Source: Rhea pennata
Lineage: Eukaryota > Chordata > Aves > Rheiformes > Rheidae
Reading direction: 5' to 3'
NCBI RefSeq assembly: GCF_028389875.1
Contig: NC_084682.1
Location: 6,272,001 to 6,336,000 of the forward strand
DNA length: 64,000 nt
Made by a program: the position numbers and the translations under genes. The notes beneath the pieces were generated by a model. It did no database searches and was not told the DNA's origin. It saw only the letters and a program-made list of their open reading frames with translations. Shown here one piece after another: positions 1-10,400 of the stretch; position 1 is the stretch's first letter; every line of letters starts with the position of its first letter.

Positions 1-376
1 GGAGCCGATAACCTACTCAGTCACTGGAGACAGAAGCCGCATTTTGTAAACTAATCCTTTGCACCACAGATTTCACTGAAAATGCCCACAGCAACTGTGA
101 TTAAATCTGCCTGTGTGTAAATAAGACACTGCACAAAACTCTATATTCCTTTCTTTAGTGTTGTGCACACAGTAGCAGTCTTAAATATTGTTTACTACTG
201 TTACCTATGGTAGCTTTTCAAAGTATTCCATGGCCTGTTACAATGTAATTTCTGATTAAATTTATCTTTCTTAAAACACCTTTAATTAGATGTTATAATC
301 ACTGGAAATGTTTTTATTTCTATGTTTTTTCTTTTCATGTACCACCAGAATAAATCATGATTATTGAACTGTTCTA
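1..376 (+). other. Probable 3' UTR tail of an upstream + strand gene
   Basis: The stretch is AT-rich, has stops in all frames and carries a canonical AATAAA at 349-354, with a GT-rich patch beginning near 421. A second AATAAA lies at 713-718. This is what the end of a vertebrate 3' UTR looks like. In mammals the gene just upstream of MYO1C on the same strand is INPP5K, which makes it the natural candidate. I could not recognise any of its coding sequence, so the assignment rests on gene order alone. Confidence 0.3.
349..354 (+). terminator. Candidate polyadenylation signal AATAAA
   Basis: A perfect AATAAA hexamer with a GT-rich segment about 70 bases downstream. It would end the presumed upstream transcript. 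The spacing to the GT-rich patch is longer than usual. Confidence 0.3.
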
Positions 377-3300
377 CATGCTTCTATTAATCTGAGAAAA
401 AATGTATTGGGGAAATTCAATCTGTGTGTGGTAGCAGTTCTCCATGTAATTTTGGTATTTTTAAAATGCAGATATATTTGCATTCTAAATACTGTTGTAT
501 CAGTGGTAACATGTTTGGTAGGGCTTTGGGCTGCAAAAGAAGGGCCAGAGACGAAATAGATTTTCTTTTAGTCAAGTAAAAATCTTTCATTTAAATGATT
601 TTAGAATATAATGAACCAAAATAATGTCATAAACTTCTGTTTGGGATCTTTTTTTCCCACTCCTGAAAACATATCTGAATATGCTGAAAGAATAGCGTGT
701 TTAGACTGTTGGGAATAAATAGCTCCTCTTGCCGCTTCCCCCACCCTCCCACTAATAAATAGCTTATTTAGTAACTTTTTTTTCTGTAGGTAATTTAGAT
801 TTTTGAAGTAAACAAGTTCTTTGTTGCAGGAGGTTGAGCTTGTATCCATGTAAGTTAAAGTTGAACTATATTTCCTGTCTTTTTTAGTCCAAGCGCAACT
901 CTTGTTTATACCAATGGTCTTGCTTGTGCTTGCACAGGGATGCATCTGATTATATGTGGTGGTTCTCTGTGTCTTTTCTTCCCCTGAGAAACTACTGCAG
1001 TGTTTGGAAACTCTTCCCCCTATGAAGTTCTGTACAGACTCAGGTTATTTACGTTGATGTTCTTCATAGTACTTCCCATCGATGATAGAAGAGTATCTTC
1101 TGTTACCAGTATTTCTATTTTGAATAATTGGGAATGTCTTTGAATTTGAGACCTTATTTAGTAAGACAAATTTTTTATGGCTTAAACTTCTTCAGTTCTA
1201 ATCATTAATTTGGGAAATTTTATTCTGTCAGTAACACTTTAAAAGATGGAATGAAAAAGGAGCTTTAATGGGAGGTGGTGAAATACAGGTGATGTTTAAT
1301 CCTATATTAGGCTCAGTCTCATGCTGATACAGGTGTTGTTTGTGATTCTTCAGAGAAACAGAATTCTGAGCAAAATAGTCTGTCTGTTGATGAGAGTAAG
1401 TTTAACCTAACTCATGTTTGTTTCCTCATTTTATTTAGTATGCTGTGAAATTTTTTTCAAAATCAGCTTCAGTATCTACTTCAACTGGTTTCTAACTAGA
1501 GGTGAGATCAGCAAAAGAGGCTGGCGGAAAGGAACTGGATGAATGATAGCTGACAGTAACGCCGTAAAAGAAAAGAATTGAAGTGCTGTTCTTGGCCAGG
1601 GGAAACAGTAAGGAGGAGGTGCTCACTAACATTTGCTTTTCCCAAAGCATTCTGTCTTCTCTGTTGCACTTCTAATTTCCCTCTCATGTACTGAGTTTTT
1701 CAGTCCAGTTGAGATTTTGGTACTTTCTTTGGAAAAATTCTTAAACTATCTAAATTACATTCTTTATTTTTAAAAGCAGGTTCTTCCAAATTCAGTTTTT
1801 TACAGGTTACATGATTTGAAATTTTCTTGTGAAAGAGCTGTTATACTATACTTCCTACTTTTAATATTTTTGTTTTATTGTAAATTTCATATCAATTCAC
1901 TTCTATCTGTGTGTAACTCCTCATAATTCCCTGCTGTTCCATGGTTTATTTTAAAATGGGAAAGATGTCTATCAAGGAATGTTAGCCAATGTAGCGTTAT
2001 TTAACTTCCATATAGGATATTTTACTATATATTACTATATAATCTAATTATAATACTATATATTTTTTTTACTACTATTATAGGATAATTTAACTTCCAT
2101 ATAGGATATTTCTGAATCCAGGCTAACTGCAGGATATGCAGTGTATCATTGCACATAGATAGTACAGCTCTGTGTAAACAGGAAATATTTCTAAGATGTC
2201 TCGCATGTTTGCTAGACCCTAAAAATACACTTTGATAAAGACTATTGTTTCTGCTACCACTACTTCCTTCTCTGCTCTTGAATGCTAAGTGACACTCAGA
2301 TGAACTTGGCTTAATTAATATACTGCAGTGGAAAGGCCAGTCCAACAAAGCTTGAATTAGGTTTTCCTTGAGGGAGGAAATGATACCTTTTTTGAGAAGT
2401 CTATGTTACTATCAGGAATATTTCCAATGGTTCTTCCTATCCTTGGATATAGGGCATTTGCTGTTAGAATGTGATCACTGAGGGTTCCTTGTACTCACTA
2501 CTATGTAAATACCATTGTTGTTAACAACATTAGAACTTAGGCTTTAAACATGTAATATTCTTGTTTTCTTGTATCTACTTTTTCTTTCCCCCTGTACAAG
2601 CCTTGAAAGAAAAGGGGAAGAAATATTCTATGGAAGGATGGAAGTTTTTGAGGCTGGTTGTCTATGTACATAGCTTTCTTTATTTCATCCTCTTATTCTT
2701 TAACTCTGTTTCTTCAGAGACAAGCTCAAATACTAGAGTTTTATAGTATACAGTCCTGCAGAGTAAGTTACACTTTGTGCAGCTGCTTTGTTCAGCCATG
2801 GTAAAGGTACAGTTCACCTGATGAATCTGTGCAGTATATGGAAATTGAGCTACTCAGGGGAACTATACTGAACTTGCCTGTTCACTAGCTTCAACTTAAG
2901 AAAAATCGTGTGTGTGAGAGTATACAACTCCATCCCACCTTCCTGTATGGTAGAACTGTTGTCTTTCTGTCACAGGGTCTTTGTGGTTAATAGGAAGAGC
3001 ATCTCATATATGCAGCCTAGAAAGTAGCAAGAAAACCTGTTCTAGGGGGTGTTTGGCACACAGGTTGGAGGAATTGCTGGAGGAAAGCAATGAAGGAAGA
3101 AGTAGTTTGGGATCTGGGAATGTAAACTGACAAGAGGAAATGCAGAGATGCAGGAGGAATTAAAAAAATAAGAATTTACTAAAACAATAAGAAAAACGTA
3201 GTAAATATTTTTAGCTGTTAACCACACTTTGAATCTGAAAGTTGTCAGTTGGAGACGAGATGTCAGCCTCACCTAAGGAACGTTTCAACATTGTTTGACA

Positions 3301-4640
3301 AAGAAGTGCTTTAACCATGGTTTCTCCTTTAACACTTTAATGCTTGGTCTTTGCAGAGATACCTTGTGTTTTTCTCCTCTCCTATTTTGTTTTCCTTTTT
3401 ATATTTTTCTTTGGCCTCTTTCTACTTTCTTAATCCTCTTTTTTTTTTTTCCTCTTGTTCTCACTCACTTGTAACCTATTTTGAGATACCTTTTTGCACA
3501 TAATTCCAGTAACTGCTTCATAGATGTTATTCCAGTTAAATAGCCCTCACATTCTAGAATATTAATATTTGTAATTTCTTTCTGTGGAAGGATAGATATG
3601 ATAAGCTAGCTATTGTTCCATATTATTGAGAATAGGACGATTTTGTTTGAAGAAGTGATGGTACTGTGGGGTTTTTTTTGTTTTGTTTTTTTAATATGAC
3701 AAAATAGCTTTTTCAGTGGAACAGTATATTTAAAAGTAAATGGTCCAACTCAGCAATTATTTCTCTAGTCAATCTTATATATAACACTTAAGGGCAGTGT
3801 GAGGATAACTTCAGATACGAAATGCAGAAGAGTAACAGGACATTTCTTTTCTTTTACAGAACAGAGGGGTGTTCACTGTGTCTGCTCTTAACCAGTATTT
3901 GGCCATTAAATGTCACATTTAAGTTTAACATCCTGGTAGTTTTTGACAAGCATTATCTGGAAGTGATGTATAGTAAAGAACTGAGAACTCAGACTTAGCT
4001 GTTCGGAGTAGATTGAAAGAATTGTCCCTAAAAGCAAATCTTGAAATAACTGATATCTAGACTACATTTTTTTCCAGTTATTTGCATGCTATCTGCACCT
4101 ATTGGGGTGGATGAGGGGGAGAAGGATGATAGGTCTAGATGCTACATTAATGAATGACTTGACTATATTAAAGCTCTTCAGTTGTACTTAAAACAGCATT
4201 TACTAGCTTTTTTTCTCATGTTCGTGGTAGGAAATCTTGTACAGTGCAAATTAATTTCCTTTTTCTTAACTGGTTAGCTACTCAAGCATTTTATCTCTAC
4301 AGTACTTTGAAGAACTTCCTGTAGTTACCATGTGAGCAATTAGTATTTTTTTAAATTGCTCTGCCTTTTTAAATCAAATATATTCAGGACAAAGAACCTT
4401 TCCTACATAAAATCTCTGGGTAGATTTGTAGTCTACCAAAGGGTTCTTTCGTGCTAATACCTATAAAATGGCATCCGCAGCAGCTTGACTTTTCTAAGTC
4501 CACTGGGACTAAAATTAAACATCAACAGAAGTTTGCAGCAATAAACACAAACATAAATTTAGGTTTCTTGGAACTGTCTTGACACATTGTAACTAGTGGA
4601 AGCTAGTTTTTGAACTTAATTGTTGTTCCAGATCACACTT
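377..4640. other. Non-coding flank upstream of MYO1C
   Basis: AT-rich DNA with only short chance reading frames and no recognisable protein. It holds a 24-base direct repeat near 2.0 kb and several T-rich runs, but no CpG island. I see no exon here. Confidence 0.6.
1999..2111. repeat. 24-base exact direct repeat, offset 89 bases, around an AT-rich core
   Basis: An identical 24-base segment, containing AACTTCCATATAGGATATT, occurs at 1999-2022 and 2088-2111. The DNA between is almost pure A/T with several TATA-like words, and a third partial match (TATAGGATA) starts near 2079. It looks like a local duplication by slippage. No coding sequence or transposon ends are visible. Confidence 0.7.
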
Positions 4641-4648
4641 GCACTTAG

Positions 4649-4656
4649 TATAAATA
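4649..4656 (+). promoter_or_regulatory. MYO1C: TATA-box-like TATAAATA upstream of the isoform A exon
   Basis: TATAAATA lies 160 bases before the isoform A ATG, so a start near 4680 would be expected. A competing reading is that CTCTCACAACAG, ending at 4686, is a splice acceptor and that the 5' UTR begins further upstream. The sequence cannot decide between the two. There is no CpG island here, which fits a tissue-restricted promoter. Confidence 0.4.
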
Positions 4657-4815
4657 CAAAGGCTTCATCTCTTCCTCTCACAACAGGGCTCTGAACCAAA
4701 GGTTGCACATAGACGGAGGGCTCTCCCAGACTATTCTGTGAATTCTGCTGCAGTGCTTTGAAATTGGAACTATCTGTAAAGAACAGAGAGACTTACTAAC
4801 TTAAGCCTTGTAAAG

Positions 4816-4890
4816 ATGGAATTGCGGATTGAGCGTATTCCTACAGGAGAAATCATCCGTGTTGTCGGTCACAATGGAGAGCGCAGGACT
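4816..4890 (+). CDS. MYO1C: MYO1C alternative first coding exon, isoform A type (25 residues)
   Basis: The ATG at 4816 opens 25 codons (MELRIERIPTGEIIRVV then GHNGERRT), followed by a good donor, ACT|GTAAGC. The phase is 0. Joined to the common exon at 37,664 it adds ten more residues ([10 protein letters not shown]) before the internal Met. This makes a 35-residue extension, the length I recall for mammalian MYO1C isoform A. The PTGEIIRVV core matches the mammalian isoform A start, while the last eight codons differ. The ATG has A at -3 and G at +4, and an in-frame stop at 4777-4779 fixes the start. The predicted isoform is 1063 residues. Isoform A is tissue-restricted in mammals. Confidence 0.85.
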
Positions 4891-6780
4891 GTAAGCCTGT
4901 TTTTTACTGTTCTCTTTTTTTTCTTTCTTGCTGTAGTCTTATTTACAAGATAACTAACTTAATGACCATTGTCCTGAGCTGCAGACAACAGCAAGGGGGA
5001 AGAATTCTGTTCGATTAGCCAGTGACATGATTGTAGTCATGTTTTAAACAATTTTCTTTCACTATAATGAAATTAGTAGCAATGAATTTTAATATTAAGT
5101 GATTGGGAGTTTAGAAAATGATTAAAGTGTATTTCATGTTAATGATTTCATTTTACTATAGTTGCTGTGAACAGCAGTTCATGCCATGGCCCAGTAGTAT
5201 TGTCTGTATCAGAATTTTAGAAGAACCTTCAAAGTAAGAAGGGAAGCAGCTTTGAAAAAGAGTACAAACATATCAAAGGAACATTATGGCCATCTTGATG
5301 AACTACGTATACTGTTGTGACTTAGGATCAGGATTTTGTATGTAAACATATAAATGGAAAATCTGGGTGAACTATTTATTTCCAGTTTGACATGGCGAAG
5401 TTAAATAGTTCAGAAAGACGTAGTATTTTTCTAGTAATAATTTCAGTTTTGAAGACTTGGAATGAATGGTGGTTCTGTGTGTTTTGTTTTAGAATATTTG
5501 TATACTTTAGTTAAAAAGGGTCTAAAGAGAAGGAACAGTTTTAAAACATCTTTAAGTCCCTCATATTTAAAAGTCACAGGTGGTATTTTTCCCCTTGTTG
5601 TCAAGGCTTCATTTTCTGGATATGAAAATGTGATTGTTGATTATGACTAATAATGCAGCTTATTACACCAAGAGGTGAATAACTCGCATTAAAGAAAGCT
5701 GACAGCTCATCCCGTTCTGTAATTGCTCATCTAATATGTATAAACTGGTACTTAATACACAGCTGAAAAAGATGCAGTAGGTTTTAAAGCTGCTTAAGCA
5801 ATAGTTTTATACCTAAATGCAGCTATGTATTTATGTCTGTATCTTTGTCATAGGTGCTTGAAAACTGTTTAATATACCTCTTTCTGGTAACAGAATTGCT
5901 CTGGGCAGAGCCATCACATACTAAAGCACACATCTCTGCATATTGCTCCAGTTTCCTAGCATTGTCCTTCTAGTAAGTAATCTGAAACTCGATCTGAAAA
6001 TCAGCTAAGGCCTCTACTGTGTGGATTACACAACTGTTAGGCAGAGCCACTTTCTTTCCAAAAAATCCAAGACAATCTTTGTTGGTGCGATCGTAGCAAT
6101 AGAATAGCAATCTGCTATTCTTTGGTTTCCAGTAAGTGGCTGGGGAGTGTTATTGACTGACTTCTAGTGAGAGTGGAGGACACTAGCTGGACTGAGAATC
6201 CCCCAGGGAACTTCTTTCAAACCTTACCCTGAATAGCATGTGCTGGGATCCTAGGCACAGGCTCTCTGACTAAATACCATGGAGAGAAATACAGAGAGAA
6301 AAGCTCTCTAATTAAGAAGTTTTCAACACTCATGAACAGCGCATAAAACTGTAATTTGCTACTTTGAGAATAGCATGTGTATTTATCACGGGCAGTGGGT
6401 GCTGCGGGAATGCCTGGAGAGAGGTGGTTGCGCTTTACTACAAAGAGACTCTTATAGCTGAAAATACTTTGAACCGTTGCTGGAATGGGAAGTGCACAGC
6501 GTTACTGTTTCAACTCTGTAGGGTTCACTCGGTTAGAATCAAACGATCAGCAGAATTTCCCGTGGATCTTGGTGAGGCTGCGACCGCTATTTGACGTGCC
6601 GAGGGGATGAACCAAGATGCTTATTGCTGCACAGAGGTGAGGGTCAGTACGAGTTCTCTCTGGCTCTGGGGAATCACAGCAGAGCCTTTGGCCTTATCCG
6701 AAAGGTGCCCACCTGGTGGCTCCCCCAAACGGACCCCAGTGGGGAGGGGACGGTAATGTGACCATCTCTGCTCGCGTTTT
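4891..6780 (+). other. MYO1C: Intron between the isoform A exon and the CpG island
   Basis: AT-rich intronic sequence. I see short chance frames only, and no further conserved exon or recognisable repeat. Confidence 0.6.
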
Positions 6781-6899
6781 TTCTCTGTTGTGCGGCTGGA
6801 GGAGGCAGGTGCCTGCGTAGTTTTAAGTAACGAGACCGTGAGCTCTCGTTACTTGGCGGCAGGATGCCGCTGTGCCCCGCCGGGGCGGGTGGCGGCAGG

Positions 6900-7071
6900 T
6901 GAGGGCGGAGGCAGGGCCGGGGCCGCGGCCGGGCCGCCGCACTCCGCATGCCCGGCGCTCGGACATGCTCACTAGCGGCGCGGCGCGGCGCGGGCTCCCG
7001 CGGGCAGGCGGCGCCGAGGCGCTCGCGGAGCCGCCGCAGGGCCCCGAGCGGCGCGGAGCGGCAGCGCGCAG
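6900..7071 (+). other. MYO1C: Candidate MYO1C 5' UTR exon (isoform C), donor at 7071
   Basis: The exon would end GCGCAG|GTGAGC at 7071; its 5' limit is unknown. In the frame that joins to the common exon there is no ATG after the TAG at 6973-6975, so translation would begin at the common ATG at 37,694, giving the 1028-residue isoform. Two upstream ATGs (6948 and 6965) lie in other frames. Both reach a stop in the common exon before the main ATG. An alternative donor at 6898 would leave both of them out. Confidence 0.6.
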
Positions 7072-7076
7072 GTGAG

Positions 7077-7110
7077 CGGGGCCGGGCCGGGCCGGGCCGG
7101 GCCGGGCCGC
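7077..7110. repeat. (GGGCC)n pentamer repeat at the first intron border
   Basis: Six tandem GGGCC units start within ten bases of the donor at 7071/7072. The G-runs could form quadruplexes or R-loops at the 5' end of the transcript. Confidence 0.85.
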
Positions 7111-7384
7111 GGGGGGCAGCCGGGCGGACGGGGGCCGCCATCCGCCGCCGCCGCCCCCGTGCGCGCTCGGCCGCGTGGCCGCGGGGGGCTGCAGCGGGGG
7201 GGGGGCCCCGAGCGGAGCCCCGCGGAGCTCGGGCGGAGCCGCCGCCGCCGCCGGCCCCCGAAGTCAGCGGCGTTCCCCGAAACTCCTGAATTTCCGTGAT
7301 AGAAGCAAACGACCCTTGCAGAGCAGCGGGCATCCCGGCGGCGGCATGGCATGGCTCCGGGAGCCCGCAGCGGCGTGCCGCCCC

Positions 7385-7404
7385 CTCCGTCCGTCCGTCC
7401 GTCC
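7385..7404. repeat. Short (CCGT)n repeat in the CpG island
   Basis: About four tandem CCGT units followed by a C-run. A minor simple repeat within the island. Confidence 0.8.
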
Positions 7405-10400
7405 CCCCTGCTTCCGTAATATTGCAAAATCCACGCTGGGAACTCTTCCCGGCTTTGATCGCAACGGCTGCGAGCTCCGGGCCGCGGGGCCGCCCGCCGA
7501 GCCTGGCCGCGGCCGGGCCCGGGCGGGGCCGGGAGCGGGGCCAGCGCAGGCTGCTCCGGCTGAAACGTGGCCCCGGGTTGGGGGCGGGGGGGGGGGAAAG
7601 GGTCTTGCTTTGGCCATTTTCTGTACGTGACCAACTTGGTTTACGTGTTTGGTGCCGTTGTGCCGGCGATACGCTCCGCTATGGGCAGCGCGCTTACCGG
7701 AATAACTCATTTGCTGTCGATTTTTCAGGTGCCTTGAAATCACTTTCCTCCTACAGCCAGTATTATTGGTCTGCTTTCAGAGGTGCCCAGCACCGTAACT
7801 TCTGCAGCTTGGATCTGCCCAAGGGCCCCCTGTGCTGTGATAGTTTTTGTGTCAGTCTTCCCCCTTCCTAATGTACCTGGCATTAATTGCAGCAAGTGTC
7901 GGATGGTGATTTTGGGAAGGCCTCCGACTCTGTGCCGAATGGATATCTTGTTCCAGGAGCTTGAATCTTCAAAATCTTAATCCAGTTTTAACAACTTACT
8001 TGTATTTTAGGGGAGGGACTACAGAAGGAAAATACCTCTGAGATACAATCCAGAGAGCACTGTGGTATTTAGTCTTCACGAGGCTGTTGCTGGAGTTGGA
8101 AGGCTTTTCCGGAGCTTCTCGTAGGTGACAACTGTTTAGTTTTAGCAAGTGACAAATGAGAAAAATTGCTTAGTTGGGGGGACAAGCTGTGAAAGCAGAG
8201 CCACATCACAGAGTAGCTTGGAAAGGAAGCATTTTTCTTTCATCTCCTTTTGGAGCAATAGATAATTACCAGCTGTCAACACCTTTTGAAAACTGTTTTA
8301 GAAACTCCCTAAGGCACGCAGAACTGATGAGTTCTTAATTTTTACTATAGGCCCTGGTATGGCAACTACCTCTCCAACCTTTGAGGATTTTCAGTTTTCA
8401 TACAGGGGAGTGCTCCAGGAGAGCCACTTTTATTGTGCTTATTCCTTGTAGATGCATTAGTGAGGCAGGCGGCCAGCTCTTCTCAGGAAGCATTAATGCA
8501 GTGAAAGCAAGTACTATAGGTAAATGTGAAATGCTAAGAAAATCTATTATGACAGACTGTTCTGGGGGGACAAATCTCAAGTACTTTGTTGCAACTGAGC
8601 CATGTTCTGCTGGGAAAAGAAAGCTCTTGTAGCCTTTAGAGCTCTGCCCTGCGTTATTTAGATATGCTTTGATACCTGGAACAATAGGGTCAATACCTTT
8701 TCTGTTTAACGTATATCTTCAGTATAGTCTGTCGTATATTAAATTTCTGTATTGGAAGATGATATAGGTTAGTATTAGAACTTCTGTGTCACTCGTGCGT
8801 ATGTGGACAACTTTCTCTGGCAGCTTTTTTCTTTAGGAATGAGCTTGATCACATGTGAGTGACCAGCTAGCTGTTCTTCACTGGGACACTTGCAGCACTT
8901 CAACCAGTATGTTGACCTTGGTCCAACGCAGTCACCACCCTTTCTGCAGTGCTGATCAGCAACTGATAGTAAATGGATACAGAGTTTTAGCATTTCGCAG
9001 TGCCTTTGGAGTGCGCCTGTATTTGCCTTCTAGACAGTAAAGTCCTGGAGCTGGGAGATGCAGCAGCCTGCAGTTACTGGAAAGTTTTGGTTTTGTTACC
9101 AAATGAGCAGTGTAATTGCTGGTGGCGAAGCATGTGGATGTTATGTCAAAATGTGTTTTCATTTTAGCTAGGAAGTGGATGGTCTATGAATCACACGTTC
9201 ACACACATTCCACTTCAGCTGCCCCCCTGCCACAAATAGATTTTTTTTTCTCCATAAAAGAGCTTTCTGAAATCACTGTTAGGCAAAAAGATGCATGCAG
9301 ACAAAAACACAATTCTAATGGCATTCAGCCTGCTATTTAGATACAAACTGTGCCTTAGAAGCTATAGCTACTTTAAAAGGCTGTGCCTTTAAAATTATGG
9401 TTTCAGTAATTTTTTTGGAGGCACTTTCTGGCAAAAATTTACCATAAGTATTTGACATTCTGTGTTTGGTTGTAGTATTCTTGTCTCTGACCAGAAGTTT
9501 CACTCCTTCTAAGCCTAATATAGCAACATTGTCCCATTCTTTGAAATAGTGCATACTCATAACTGGAAAACAGCCTTTAGAGAGATTTTGAGACTTTGGG
9601 AAGCCTTTGTATCTTAGAAGGTAAAGTTACATTTTGTTAGTAGAGGGATCTGTGGTGCCTTATGCCAGCTGACAATCACCGAGTGCATTTGGCCATTTTG
9701 CTAATGAAGAGCAGCATTACTGGAGCAGCTCTCATTCAGCTGGAGAGCAATGTTTGTCAAAGGGTTTTCATGTGCTTACAATTGTGTTTTCACTGCCACC
9801 TGCTCTCTAGTCTAACTAGGATATTTGTGTCCAGAAAGTATCTTTACTTCAGAATTTTAACAAGTTGAGAACAGAAAAGAGCAAAAATTCATCTCTTTTA
9901 CTTTGATTATCATATATGGCTGAGATGTTCAGAAAAGTCCGTATCTAGTTGTATAATAAGGAGATAGTGATCTATTTAACTTAAAAAAAAAAAAATAAAT
10001 TCAACTGAAATAGAATAACTGGAACCACAGAAGTAGGAGGAAAGCTATTTTCCATTCTGAAATATGTCTTTGTTTAGTGCTGCATGTTGGGTTCTTAAAA
10101 CTTGCTAAGAGTAACTAATAACTTCTACGTTATGCAGTCTACACTGAGTCATTGTTTACTCAGGGAAATGGCTTTCAACAGCTAGACTTGTTTGCTAACT
10201 TTAATAACTGAAACACGCAGTTCCACACGTTACAGGGCAGCACTCTATAATCAAAATTCTTAAAGAACAAAAACTGATACATATTTGCAACACTCCACAA
10301 TGTTGCATTATAAGTAGTATTTCTACAGTTTCTGTTTTTATCAGGAACTTTTTAACAAAGGCAGACGTGTCCAATGGAATGGCTTTAACAGGAGAGAAGA

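Larger units (their letters stand above)
6850..7600 (+). promoter_or_regulatory. MYO1C: CpG island, probable main MYO1C promoter
   Basis: A block of about 750 bases is very rich in G+C and CpG, with many GGGCGG-type boxes, inside otherwise AT-rich DNA. It is the strongest CpG island in the window and lies between the isoform A exon and the rest of the gene. It holds two textbook donors (CAG|GTGAGG at 6898/6899 and CAG|GTGAGC at 7071/7072), so a first exon ends here. Overlapping reading frames of up to 220 codons on both strands are a by-product of the base composition. A housekeeping-type promoter for the short isoform C is the simplest reading. Confidence 0.8.

Noticed and set aside
6674..7743. 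Open frames of 110-220 codons on both strands
   Set aside because: They lie in the CpG island where stops are rare. The translations are runs of Ala, Arg, Gly and Pro, overlap in several frames and match no family.
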